Shown piece by piece: positions 16,270-27,906 of a stretch of 64,000 nt of DNA. The stretch is taken from assembly GCA_947473045.1 (NCBI GenBank), contig CANJCO010000002.1, positions 115,665 through 179,664 on the forward strand, given 5' to 3'. This DNA comes from Myxococcales bacterium. GTDB lineage: Bacteria; Myxococcota_A; Polyangia; Polyangiales; Polyangiaceae. The notes under the pieces are model-generated. The model did not search any database. It was not told the DNA's origin and worked only from the letters and a program-made list of their open reading frames with translations. Each line of letters starts with the position of its first letter. The stretch's first letter is position 1. The translations under genes were made by a program, and so were the position numbers.

Positions 16270-18114
16270 CTATTTCGCGGGCTTTTTACCTGCGTCTTCT
16301 TTCGACTTTTCGCCGGCCTTGGCTTTGTCTCTGGCGAGCGCCTTTTCAGCGTCGAGCGACTGTTCCACAGCCGCCAGCCTGCTCTTGACCATCGCGCCTG
16401 TCATCGCATCGGCGAGCGCCGCGTCGACGACCTTGCGGCCTTCGGGTCCGCCGAACTTCAGCAGGGCGTGCCCGGCGTTCACAGCGGCCTGCGAGAGCTC
16501 TTCGCCCTCGGCGCTCGCGCGATACAGGCCGAAGAACTCTTTCAGCGCGCCCACCTGAGGGGCGTCGCCGATCTCGATGAGCGCAGCGGTCGTCTGCTTG
16601 ACGTCGTCGTCGGTGTCGGCGGGATCGACGAGGTGCGAGGCGAGCGCGGCTGCGGCGCTTTTGTCTTTCATCGCGGACAGCGCCTGCGCGATCGGGCCAA
16701 CCGGAGGCGCGCTCCTGACATCGCGAAGAAAATCGTAGTGGCGGCCGAGCGCCTCGATCATCGCGCGGGCGCCGTTTCGACGGGCGGGAAGCGCTTTGCG
16801 CGCCTCCGCGACGAGGGTCGGCGGCGAGCGCGGATTGCTCGCGATGTCGATGAGCGTCCGCGTGGCGCCCTCGTCGGGAGACGTGGCAAGCTCGCGCATC
16901 AGCAACGCCTGAGCGGCCACCAGCTCGGGATCGTTGCTCGTCAGCGCGGCCGAGAGCTGCGCCGACAGCGGGAGGGCGGGCGATTTCGCAGCGCCGGGCC
17001 GCAAGCCGTCTGCGCTCACCACGCAGCTCTTGAGGGGCTCTCCCATCGCCAGCTCCGCAGTCGTCGCCCCGGTCGTCGCATCGAGGATTTCGACCTTACC
17101 CTGCTCATCGCACAGCGCGAAGCCGCCGCTGGCCGCCGCGCCTCCGATCACGTCGACCGCGCTCGAGTGTACCCATGCGAGCCCGCTCGTGGTGGTGTCG
17201 AAGGCCATCGTGAGCCGGAAGTAGTTGGCGTAGAGCCTCGAGGAGTCGAGGGCGGCCGGAGCGTCGATCGCGCCGGGGCGAACGTACATGCGCGTCTTGT
17301 CGACGGCCATCGCGACCGGGCCGACGCGCTCTTCGGGGGAGCGCATCAGCGCCGTGGCGCCGGGCAGCTCGCGCTTGGGGATGGGCAGCTTCGTGGCGCC
17401 TCCGCGCGACGAGGTCTTGATGGCCTCGTCGAAGCGGAACAGCTCGACCTCGCCGAAATACACGCCACCGCCGCTCGCGAGCGCCTGGCTCACCTTGCCG
17501 CGCACCAGGGCGCGCCCGATTTCGGCGCCCTTGTCGATGTCGTAGACGCTTAGGTACTGCTGGCCCCACGGCACGAAGGCGAGGCCCTTGATGACTGCGG
17601 GAGCGCCGAGCGATCGCTCGGTCTCGACTTTTTGCACGACGTTGCCCTGGCGATCGAGCGCGAGGAGCGTCGAGCCCGATCCGCCGGTGCTGCCGAGCGT
17701 CACTACGGTGTAGGTCCCGTCGTCGCCTGCGCCGCGCAAGACGAGACCCGCGGCGGGACGCGCCCAAAGCCTCGCGCCCGTTTGGGCATCGACCGCGAAC
17801 ACCTCGCCTGCGCCCTGCGAAACGACGACGCCGCCTGCGATCACCGGCCGCGTCTCGATGGCGTGCGCGAACGTCCACTTCGCGCCGCCGCCAAGGGGCA
17901 GGCCGACCAGCTTGTCGCTGTTGCCCGCGACGCCCACGGCGACGTCGGCCGCCAGGGTCGCCCTGGCGCCTGCGAGCCGCACGCGCACGGCCTCGATGGA
18001 TGCGCCTCCGTCGTCTTCCCAGTCGGTCGAGAAGCTGCGGGCGTGCGATTGCGCGCCACCACAGGCCGACAGCGCAACGCACGCCGCGCCGACGAACAGC
18101 CGCGCCGCGTTCAC
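16270..18114 (-). CDS. Lipoprotein with PQQ-like beta-propeller and helical-repeat region
   Basis: A 614-residue protein. Residues 1-19 are a lipoprotein signal with LSAC lipobox. Residues about 70-370 contain propeller-type repeats (AVDAQTGARLW, LALDRQGNVV, EILDATTGATT), the signature of PQQ-like domains used as scaffolds rather than enzymes. The C-terminal about 230 residues are helical and resemble HEAT/ARM repeats, ending in a Lys/Glu-rich tail. The GTG start overlaps the stop of the upstream HEAT protein (GTGA, 18111-18114), so the two are translated together and probably act together at the outer membrane or periplasm. Confidence 0.82.
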   Translation of the reverse strand: MNAARLFVGAACVALSACGGAQSHARSFSTDWEDDGGASIEAVRVRLAGARATLAADVAVGVAGNSDKLVGLPLGGGAKWTFAHAIETRPVIAGGVVVSQGAGEVFAVDAQTGARLWARPAAGLVLRGAGDDGTYTVVTLGSTGGSGSTLLALDRQGNVVQKVETERSLGAPAVIKGLAFVPWGQQYLSVYDIDKGAEIGRALVRGKVSQALASGGGVYFGEVELFRFDEAIKTSSRGGATKLPIPKRELPGATALMRSPEERVGPVAMAVDKTRMYVRPGAIDAPAALDSSRLYANYFRLTMAFDTTTSGLAWVHSSAVDVIGGAAASGGFALCDEQGKVEILDATTGATTAELAMGEPLKSCVVSADGLRPGAAKSPALPLSAQLSAALTSNDPELVAAQALLMRELATSPDEGATRTLIDIASNPRSPPTLVAEARKALPARRNGARAMIEALGRHYDFLRDVRSAPPVGPIAQALSAMKDKSAAAALASHLVDPADTDDDVKQTTAALIEIGDAPQVGALKEFFGLYRASAEGEELSQAAVNAGHALLKFGGPEGRKVVDAALADAMTGAMVKSRLAAVEQSLDAEKALARDKAKAGEKSKEDAGKKPAK

Positions 18115-18932
18115 TGCGCACCTCCCGGCATCGCCGACAACGCCTGTTCCATGGCCTGCTTCACGCGAGGCGTCGCGGTCGTCGCGCGTCGCTGAACGTC
18201 GCGCAGGTATTTCCCGGCCTCCGCGGTCGACAGTTCACGCAGCTTGGCGATGACCTTCAAGCGCGACTCTTCGCCGACGTCGGCTCTGAAGAAGGCCTGA
18301 TCGAGGCCGCTGGTCACCACGTCGAGCGGCAGCTTGCCGAGCTTGGCCGTAAGCGCGTCGCACTCCGCCGGTCCGCAGAGCTGTCCGATGGCCGCAGTGG
18401 CCTCGTTCACCCGGTGATCGAGCGCGAGGAGCAGGTCGGGGAGGGCGTCTTTCGCCTTTTGGGCGCCGAGACCGGTCGCCGACAATCCGCGAATCATCGG
18501 GTCGGCGTCGGAGAGTCCCCGGCGCAGCGCGCGCGTAGCCGCGGGGCCGCGCGTCTTGAGCAGGGCCCGAATGGCGGCCTGACGAACCTTGAGGTTGCGA
18601 TGCTGCGCATACGTCGCGAGCACCGGGCTCGCGGTCTCGCTCTCGAGGTCGCCGAGGGTCTCGATCGCGGCGAGCGTGATCGGGGCGGTGAGGCCGCGCT
18701 GCAGCAGGTCGGCCACGACGGGAGCGAGGCTCGCGTTCGCCGTCCCGCCCATGCGCACGTCGTCGAGGGCGGCGCGAACCTTCGCGGCGTCACCCGACGC
18801 GAGATCGTCTTTCGTTGTCGCTCCGAGCGCGGCAGGCGCCGCGGCCTTGCCGGATGCGGCGGGAGGGGCGGCGTATGCCGAGCCCGCAGCGAGCGTCGCG
18901 GCGAGCAGAATCGAGCTAACGGAAGAGCGCAT
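18111..18932 (-). CDS. Secreted HEAT-repeat protein
   Basis: From the ATG at 18930-18932, with a GGAG ribosome site 8 nt upstream, the product is 273 aa. It has a Sec signal peptide ending near SAYA (residue 22) and a mature part made of repeated helix pairs (VADLLQRGL, LAAIETLGDLESE, KVRQAAIRALLKTRG, MIRGLSATGLG), typical of HEAT/PBS-lyase-like repeats that bind proteins. It is coupled by a GTGA overlap to the propeller lipoprotein downstream, whose own C-terminus has similar helical repeats. A longer frame upstream would place an unsuited leader before the signal peptide. Confidence 0.82.
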   Translation of the reverse strand: MRSSVSSILLAATLAAGSAYAAPPAASGKAAAPAALGATTKDDLASGDAAKVRAALDDVRMGGTANASLAPVVADLLQRGLTAPITLAAIETLGDLESETASPVLATYAQHRNLKVRQAAIRALLKTRGPAATRALRRGLSDADPMIRGLSATGLGAQKAKDALPDLLLALDHRVNEATAAIGQLCGPAECDALTAKLGKLPLDVVTSGLDQAFFRADVGEESRLKVIAKLRELSTAEAGKYLRDVQRRATTATPRVKQAMEQALSAMPGGAQ

Positions 18933-19087
18933 GAGGTGATCTCCAGCGACGGTCAACGGGGCGAACGCAAAGCGCTTGCACGGGCCGAAAAAGACCATGA
19001 TTTCTGTTACGTGCGAAGCGCAATCGCGCGCGTGGTGGCCGGGTGCCCGTGAAACGCCGCCAGCGTCGTGCTAATCCCGCGCGCAGC

Positions 19088-19723
19088 ATGTCGTCGTCGC
19101 CACCGCCTGCTCCGTCCCCGCGCACGCGGCCCTGGTTTCTGCTGCTCGCGCTCGTGATGTCGTCGCTGTTCGGCGCCACGAGCTTCGTTGATGGTTGGAG
19201 CATCATCAGCTATTACCGCACGTCCGATGTCGACATGTCCGCCGTGGTCCGGGGCGTCGACGACGACGGCGACCGGGCGCGTGCCCAGGTGGCGCTCGAG
19301 CGTTACGTCGAGGCGCTCGACCACGACAAATCGCGCATGTTTCCGCTTGCGGCGGCCGAATTGCTGCTGGGGTTGGCGCTGTTTACGATGTCGGCCGGCG
19401 CGATGGGCGGCAGGCCCGGCGCTCGCGCGGCGCTCGTGCAGCTCATCGGGGTGCAGGCGGTCGTCGTGATCATCATGTTCGGCCTCACGGCGCGCGTGCG
19501 CGTGGCCAATCGCGACCTCGGCAGCGTGGTTGGTGCCGCCCAGTTGCGCAAGTCGGGCAGCGATCCGAAAGTCATCGAAGAGAGCCTCGCGATCAGCCGC
19601 AAGCTCGCGCCCGGAGTCGAGATTGGCTACGTCACGCTTCGTTCGCTCGCCGCGGGGCTCGTGCTCGTCGCGCTGACGCGGCGCCGTTCGCGGGCTTATT
19701 TCGAGCCTTCGGCGGAGGCCTGA
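19088..19723 (+). CDS. Membrane protein of unknown function
   Basis: A 211-residue protein from the ATG at 19088. A short Ser/Pro-rich N-terminus precedes a membrane helix (about 14-36). A soluble loop of about 60 residues follows, then two adjacent helices (AAAELLLGLALFTMSAGAM and an IGVQAVVVIIMFGL segment), another loop, and a final helix (LRSLAAGLVLVAL) with an Arg-rich cytoplasmic end. No catalytic motif is apparent. It is the first gene of a plus-strand run: mutL starts 5 bp after its stop. Confidence 0.7.
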   Translation: MSSSPPPAPSPRTRPWFLLLALVMSSLFGATSFVDGWSIISYYRTSDVDMSAVVRGVDDDGDRARAQVALERYVEALDHDKSRMFPLAAAELLLGLALFTMSAGAMGGRPGARAALVQLIGVQAVVVIIMFGLTARVRVANRDLGSVVGAAQLRKSGSDPKVIEESLAISRKLAPGVEIGYVTLRSLAAGLVLVALTRRRSRAYFEPSAEA

Positions 19724-19728
19724 CCGGC

Positions 19729-21558
19729 GTGGTCGTCGCCGGACGAATCGTTCGACTCTCGGCGGAGCTCGCCAATCAGATCGCGGCCGGTGAGGTCGTC
19801 GAGCGGCCGGCTTCGGTCGTGAAAGAGCTCGTCGAAAATTCGCTCGACGCGGGCGCCACGCGCGTGAAGGTCGAGATCGAACGAGGCGGCCTCGACCTTC
19901 TTCGCGTCTCCGATGACGGCGAGGGCATGAGCGCCGCCGATGCCGAGCTGGCGCTCGAGCGTCACGCCACAAGCAAGATCGCGACGATCACGGATCTGAA
20001 CGTGATTCGCACGTTTGGTTTTCGCGGAGAGGCGCTGCCGAGCATCGCGTCGGTTTCGCGCCTGACGCTCTGCACGCGCCGCGTCGATGACGACGCTGCC
20101 ACCGAGGTCGTGGCGCTCGCCGGAGGCGAGATCCGCGCGACGCCCGCGTCACGGGCAACCGGCAGCACGGTCGAGGTGCGCGACCTGTTCTTCAACGTGC
20201 CGGCGCGCCGAAAGTTTCTCAAGTCGCAGGCGACCGAGAGCGCCCACGTCGGCGAGGTCGTGCTCTGGGCGGCGCTGTCGCGCCCCGAGGTCTCGTTTTC
20301 CCTCGTGCGCGAAGGAAAGCTGTCGCGCGAGCTGCTTCGTGCGTCGTCGCGGCGGGAGCGCGCGCAGATGGCCATCGGCGAGCCGACGCTCATCGCGTGC
20401 GAAGGGGCGCGGGGGCCGCTGCGCATCGAGGCGCACCTCGCACCTCCCGAGCGTGCGCGTTCGGGCGCGGTCGCGCTCTACGTCTTCGTCAACGGCAGGC
20501 CGGTTCGCGACCGCCTGCTCGCGCGCGCCATCTCCCAGGGGTACGGCTCGGTGCTCGAGCCCGGGCGCTACCCGGTAGGTGTGGTCTACATTGATTTGCC
20601 GCCTGACCTCGTGGACGTAAACGTGCATCCGCAGAAGGCGGAGGTTCGCTTTCAAGACGCGCGCGCAGTGTTCGATGCCGTGTCGCGCGAGCTGTTCGAG
20701 GCGCTGTCGAAATCGCTCTCGATTCCGGCGTCGGGCCCGCCCACCCGTCCGTGGATGACCCCGAGACCCTCGCCCGTCAGCGCGCCTGCGCCTGCCGACG
20801 CGCCGCTTGCTGCGCGCAGTGGGGCCGATGCTCCGGCGCCCGCACCCGCGCCCTACGCACCCGCAGCTGCGAGCGACGGGCCTTCGACTGCGTGGTTGCG
20901 CGAGCTGTCGCGATCGCAACCGACGCAGGAGCCGTACGTTGCGGCGCCCGCGGGGCCCGCGCTGTTCGCCTCCACGACCGGATTTTATGCGGGGCTTCGC
21001 TATCTCGCGCAGGTCAAGTCGACCTACCTCGTGTGCGAGGGCGAAGACGGCCTGTACCTGATCGATCAGCACGCGGCCGACGAGCGCGTCACGTTCGATG
21101 CGCTGCGCAAGGCGCACGCGAAGGCCGAGCTGTCGATGCAGCGGCTTCTCATCGCCGAGATCGTGCAGCTCGCGGCCGGCGAAGTGTCGCTCTTCACCGA
21201 ACACGAGGCCGAGGTCGCGCGTCTTGGCCTCGACGTGCGTGCGGCCGGCGCCTCTGCGGTCGCGGTGCACGCCGTGCCGCACTTGCTCGCGCGCGCGTCG
21301 CCCGAGCGCCTCGTTCGCGACGTGCTCCTCGAGCTCTCGCGTCAAGCCACGCGTCCGTTCTCGGCAGCCTCCGACCTCGTGCTCGCCACGATGGCGTGTC
21401 ACGGCTCCGTGCGGGCAGGCGATTCGCTCGGCCACGAGCAGGCGCAGGCGCTACTGGCCTCGCTCGATGGCGTCGATTTCTCGGGTCACTGCCCGCACGG
21501 TCGCCCGGTCATTACGCGCTTGTCGTATGCGGATCTGGAGCGCCGGGTCGGTCGATGA
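19729..21558 (+). CDS. mutL: DNA mismatch repair protein MutL
   Basis: A 609-residue GHKL ATPase that couples MutS mismatch recognition to strand removal. The ATP site is complete: ENSLDAGA, DDGEGM and TFGFRGEALPSI in the first 110 residues. After a Pro/Ala linker (about 335-400), the C-terminal domain carries DQHAADE plus Asp where the endonuclease motif normally has a second Glu, together with ACHGSV and CPHGRP, which accompany latent-nuclease MutL proteins. GTG at 19729 follows a GGAGG ribosome site within the end of the previous gene. Its stop overlaps the next ATG (ATGA). Confidence 0.95.
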   Translation: MVVAGRIVRLSAELANQIAAGEVVERPASVVKELVENSLDAGATRVKVEIERGGLDLLRVSDDGEGMSAADAELALERHATSKIATITDLNVIRTFGFRGEALPSIASVSRLTLCTRRVDDDAATEVVALAGGEIRATPASRATGSTVEVRDLFFNVPARRKFLKSQATESAHVGEVVLWAALSRPEVSFSLVREGKLSRELLRASSRRERAQMAIGEPTLIACEGARGPLRIEAHLAPPERARSGAVALYVFVNGRPVRDRLLARAISQGYGSVLEPGRYPVGVVYIDLPPDLVDVNVHPQKAEVRFQDARAVFDAVSRELFEALSKSLSIPASGPPTRPWMTPRPSPVSAPAPADAPLAARSGADAPAPAPAPYAPAAASDGPSTAWLRELSRSQPTQEPYVAAPAGPALFASTTGFYAGLRYLAQVKSTYLVCEGEDGLYLIDQHAADERVTFDALRKAHAKAELSMQRLLIAEIVQLAAGEVSLFTEHEAEVARLGLDVRAAGASAVAVHAVPHLLARASPERLVRDVLLELSRQATRPFSAASDLVLATMACHGSVRAGDSLGHEQAQALLASLDGVDFSGHCPHGRPVITRLSYADLERRVGR

Positions 21559-22381
21559 CCGATCCGGTGCGCGTGCGCGAACTGGGTCGCGGAGCCTCGG
21601 CTACGGTCTACGAAGCGGTGCATCGGGGCGCCCGCGTCGCGTTCAAGGTGCTCGATGATCCCGGACCGCACGAGCGCGCCGCCTTCGAGCGCGTTCGCGG
21701 ACTCGCGCACGCGGGCCTCGCCGGCATGCGCGAGTGGATCGACGGCGCAGGCTTCACGATGGACCTCGTGGAGGGCGGCGTCGACGTCCTGACCTGGGTG
21801 CGGGGCGCTCCCCCCGACGTCGTTCCGGTGGGGCGTCCCAATATTTCACTCGCGTTCGGCCAGCGGCAGCAGCCCGAAGGTACGAGCGCCTACACGTCGT
21901 GCGATCCGGTTGGCGTGGCGCGGCTGCGCGGCGCGCTCGTGCAGCTCATCGAGGCGCTGCACTACATGCACGGCGCCAGCATTTTGCACGGCGATCTGCG
22001 CCCCTCGAACGTGCTCGTGACGGCGGAAGGGCGGGTGACGCTGCTCGACTTCGGCCTGTCGCGCGCGCACGACGATGCGTCTTCGTACGAGGCGAGCACG
22101 GCCTACGGCCCGCCTGAAGTCGTACCTTCGCCACACGCGGACTGGTACGCGCTCGGTACGATCGTGTTCGAGTGCCTGACCGGCCAGCTGCCGTTCCTCG
22201 GCAGCGCCCAGCACGTGCTCGTGACCAAGGCCACAGTGCCGCCGCCGTCGCCGTCATTTCTGGTCGCGGGCGTTCCCGGCGATCTCGATGCGCTTACGAT
22301 GGGCCTTCTTTCGCGCAATCTGCGCGTCCGCATCGTGGCGGTCGACACCTATCGCCGGGGGTTGCTAAGTTCGACCCATCC

Positions 22382-22385
<4 letters not shown>
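21555..22385 (+). CDS. Small soluble Ser/Thr kinase overlapping ppdK
   Basis: A 276-residue kinase-fold protein. Gly-rich loop LGRGASATVY (10-19), Lys31 in VAFK, and DFG (166-168) are intact. The catalytic loop reads HGDLRPSN (146-153): the aspartate is kept but the Arg of HRD is Gly and the Lys of KPEN is Arg. Such non-RD kinases can be active without activation-loop phosphorylation. An insert of about 30 residues precedes the C-lobe. There is no membrane helix. It overlaps mutL at its start and ppdK at its end, both by ATGA, which suggests tight co-expression and perhaps control of the dikinase. Confidence 0.88.
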
Positions 22386-25098
<2,713 letters not shown>

Positions 25099-25099
<1 letters not shown>

Positions 25100-26004
25100 T
25101 GCGCGACGCCACGCGCGAGGCCGCCGACAGCGGGAAGCTCGTGGCGCTGGTGGGGCCGACGGCGAGCGGCAAGACGGAGGCTGCGCTTCGCCTCGCGGAG
25201 CGCATCGGCGGCGAGATCGTCAGCGTCGACAGCGTGCAGGTGTACCGCGCGTTCGACGTGGGCTCAGGCAAGCCCACTGCAGCCGAGCTGCAGCGCGCCC
25301 CGCACCATCTCGTGTCGATTCTCGCGCCCGACGAGGCCATCGACGCTGCCGGGTTCGCGAAGGTGGCCGACGCCGCGATCGCGGGCGTTCGCGCGCGCGG
25401 CAAAGTGCCTGTTTTGTGCGGCGGAACGTTTCTCTGGGCCAAGGCTTTGCTGCAGGGACTGGTCGAGGCGCCGCGGGGCAGCGACGACATCCGCGCGCGC
25501 CATCGCGCGATCGCGGACCGCGACGGTCGCGCGGCCCTTCATGCGCGGCTCCGCGAGGTCGATGCGGCGTCTGCCGATCGCCTCCACCCCAACGACTTGC
25601 TTCGTGTCAGCCGCGCGCTCGAAGTGTTTGAGCTCGGCGGCGCGCCGCTCAGCGCGCTGCAGGCCGGACACGCGTTTCAGTCGCCGCGCTACGACGCGGC
25701 GCTCTTCGCCGTGCGCCGCTCGCCCGAGGCGCTCACCGCGCGCATCGAGGACCGGGCCCGCGCCTGGCTCGAACAGGGGTGGATCGAGGAGGTGCGGGCG
25801 CTGCTCGAGCAGGGCCACGGCACCAGTCGCGCCATGGGCTCGGTGGGCTACAGGGAAGTGGCGGCGTTTTTGCGCGGCGAGCTGCCGCGCGATGCCCTGC
25901 TCGGCGCGATTGTGCGCAGCACCCGCATTTTTGCGCGCCGCCAGCGCACCTGGTTGAACCACGAGCCGGTCACGTGGATCGACGAGGCCGGCGCCAGCCT
26001 CTGA
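25099..26004 (+). CDS. miaA: tRNA dimethylallyltransferase
   Basis: MiaA transfers a dimethylallyl group to A37 of tRNAs reading UNN codons. The 301-residue protein has the P-loop GPTASGKT (16-23 region), DSVQVYR and a conserved LCGGTFLW (tRNA- and lipid-binding) segment, with SVGYREV in the C-terminal half. The first base of the ATG (25099) is the last base of the ppdK stop. Association with mutL is known from other bacteria, where mutL-miaA-hfq is a common order; here a kinase and ppdK are interposed and hfq is absent. Confidence 0.95.
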
Positions 26005-26370
26005 AATCGCCGACAAAAGCTGCCGCCTTTGGGTAGCCCGACCATGTCGACCCGCTGCCAAGGTCTGCCGGGTGTGCGACAAGGCGCGATTTCAGGCGTA
26101 TTGCGCGCGCCGCCCACTCGCGGGCTGGCTTGGTGTCGCGCGCGCCGCGCCCTCGCGGTCTGGGGACGATGCCGCCGAGCGGGCTCAAAAGTGCCATCTT
26201 TTCGCGGTATTGAGGCGGCGAGCCCGCTTGTCCACGGCGCATCGTCGGCGCGCTGAAGCGAGCGCCGCCCGGTTGGCAAGGTTTGCCGGCCGAGAGGTAA
26301 GGTCGGCGGGGCTTGGCGTAAGGTCGTCGAGGCTTGACGTAAGGTCGGCGGGGGTCTTCGTAAGGTCGGG
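26005..26370. other. Gene-free interval between convergent genes
   Basis: About 366 bp between miaA and the DUF4139 gene. No frame here has family features. The left two thirds are GC-rich without an obvious signal and show no clear intrinsic terminator. The right end holds the 21-bp tandem repeat described separately. Confidence 0.6.
26297..26369. repeat. Tandem repeat, 21-bp units
   Basis: Three consecutive 21-bp units beginning GTAAGGTCG (26297, 26318, 26339) and a partial fourth (26360). Units differ at several positions. The array ends at the stop codon of the minus-strand DUF4139 gene. On the minus strand one frame reads a seven-residue repeat like PTLRQAP, but no start or context supports translation. 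Confidence 0.85.
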
Positions 26371-27906
26371 CTAGAGCCCAACGACGTCCCGGGCGTGACG
26401 CAGCACGTAGACCAGCTCGACTTGCGTTCGCCCGCGCGGCGGCACCGTCACGTGCCAGCGCACAAAGCCGTCGTTGTCGGGGCGCGCGGGTGGCCGGGTC
26501 GCCTTCGCGTCGAAGTCGACGGTGACTTTTGCGAGCTCCGAGACCGGCAGGCGCTCCACAATCTCGAAGCTCCGGGGCTCGTCGCCAAGGTTCGACACGA
26601 AGACCTGCACGTGGTGCGTGCGCCCAACCGTGGCTGGCGCAAGCAGCCCCGGCGTGAGCGGCGCTCGCGTCTCGTTGCGCTGCACGCGCAAGTTCGGATC
26701 CGGCCCCCAGCCCAGCTCAAAGCGCTCCCCCGGCGAAAGGAACGAAACCGAAGTGCGCCCGATCACGCCGCCCTCTCCGATGAGCGTGACGGGGCCTGCG
26801 AGCAGCGGCGCTTTCGGGCCGTTCGACTGCACGCTCCGCACGATGACCGCGCGCTCGAACTCGGGGATGCACACGAGGCCGACGGCGGACTCGGTCTCGA
26901 ACGCGCCGGTGGGCACGAGATAGGGCTGCCCGTCGGACGGCACCGTGGCGCGCGACGAGGCCGGCAGCACGCGGACCTCGCCTCCGTCGTCGATTCCCGG
27001 GAGCTTCGTCGCCTTCATCGCGGGGCCGGTCCCGAGGCCGGCGGTTTGGATCTCGTCGTCGCGCTGCTCGACCTGCACCACGTCGCTCTTGCGCTGCGTG
27101 GCGAGCACATCGGCCGCCAGCGAGGGCGGCTCGTGTCCGAGCGACGGGCGCTCCGTCGAGAAGCGAAGCTCGACGTCGGACCACGGCTCTCCGGTGTTCT
27201 GCCAAACGCACGCTTCGGTCGATACCCGCACCCGCGCGCCGCGCGTCGCAGTGTGCTGCGGCCGCCAGCACGCGCCGGGCACCAGGTACGACAGCTCGAG
27301 CGTAATTTCGCACGGCGCTTCGCACACGAGCGACACGACGACGTCGGCCTCGCGCACTTCGTCCCGCGCTCCGAGCGCGGCGTGCCGGGCGCGGAGGTCG
27401 TTGAGGTCGCGGAGCGCATCGCGCCTCGACGCCGCGAGCCGCACGCGGTCGGCGCGCGCCTGACGCTCGTCCTCGTCGAAGCTCGCGAGCATCAAAGGGG
27501 CGTCTTCGGGCGCGCGACCGTGGGCGGCGTCGACCGCCAGATCATCGAGCGTGCTCGCGCGTGCGCCGCTCGCCAGCGCCGCGCGCGTAGCGGCGTGGTC
27601 GATCGCCCGGTCGAGGCTCCCGAGCGCGCGCTCCGACGCGAGGATGCGCGCCGCGAGCGCGTCGGGCTCCGAGCCGTTGCCGTCCGGAGGCAACGCGCGC
27701 ACGCGTCGCTCGACGGCGACCGCCGCCACCTTCGCCGCGCCCGCGTCGATCCGCAGCGTTTTGTCGGCCAGCACCGGCGCCACGCCGCGCACCCGCACCG
27801 TCGCCATTCCGGCAGGAAGCGCCACGGCTCCGGCGCGCAGCACATGGGCGCGGTCCTCGCTGACGGTTACCTTCACGACGCGCGTGATCGCATCGATTTC
27901 GCTCAC
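26371..27906 (-). CDS. DUF4139/MuiA-like protein
   Basis: A 511-residue protein from a GTG overlapping the upstream stop (GTGA, 27903-27906). The N-terminus (ITRVVKVTVSEDRAHVLRAG) is the DUF4140 beta-domain that opens MuiA-family proteins. A helical middle section (about 90-200) and a long beta-rich DUF4139 region follow (LSYLVPGACWRPQH, CVWQNTGEPWSDVELRFST, ETRAPLTPG, WHVTVPPRGRTQVELVY). There is no signal peptide, unlike many family members. It is a shorter paralogue of the gene upstream. Function of the family is not established beyond a mucoidy phenotype for MuiA. Confidence 0.85.
   Translation of the reverse strand: MSEIDAITRVVKVTVSEDRAHVLRAGAVALPAGMATVRVRGVAPVLADKTLRIDAGAAKVAAVAVERRVRALPPDGNGSEPDALAARILASERALGSLDRAIDHAATRAALASGARASTLDDLAVDAAHGRAPEDAPLMLASFDEDERQARADRVRLAASRRDALRDLNDLRARHAALGARDEVREADVVVSLVCEAPCEITLELSYLVPGACWRPQHTATRGARVRVSTEACVWQNTGEPWSDVELRFSTERPSLGHEPPSLAADVLATQRKSDVVQVEQRDDEIQTAGLGTGPAMKATKLPGIDDGGEVRVLPASSRATVPSDGQPYLVPTGAFETESAVGLVCIPEFERAVIVRSVQSNGPKAPLLAGPVTLIGEGGVIGRTSVSFLSPGERFELGWGPDPNLRVQRNETRAPLTPGLLAPATVGRTHHVQVFVSNLGDEPRSFEIVERLPVSELAKVTVDFDAKATRPPARPDNDGFVRWHVTVPPRGRTQVELVYVLRHARDVVGL

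Noticed and set aside
26297..26369. Possible CRISPR-like array
   Set aside because: Units are directly adjacent with no spacers and differ in sequence.
26029..26374. Small open frames between miaA and the DUF4139 gene
   Set aside because: Low-complexity translations caused partly by the 21-bp repeat; no coding signal.
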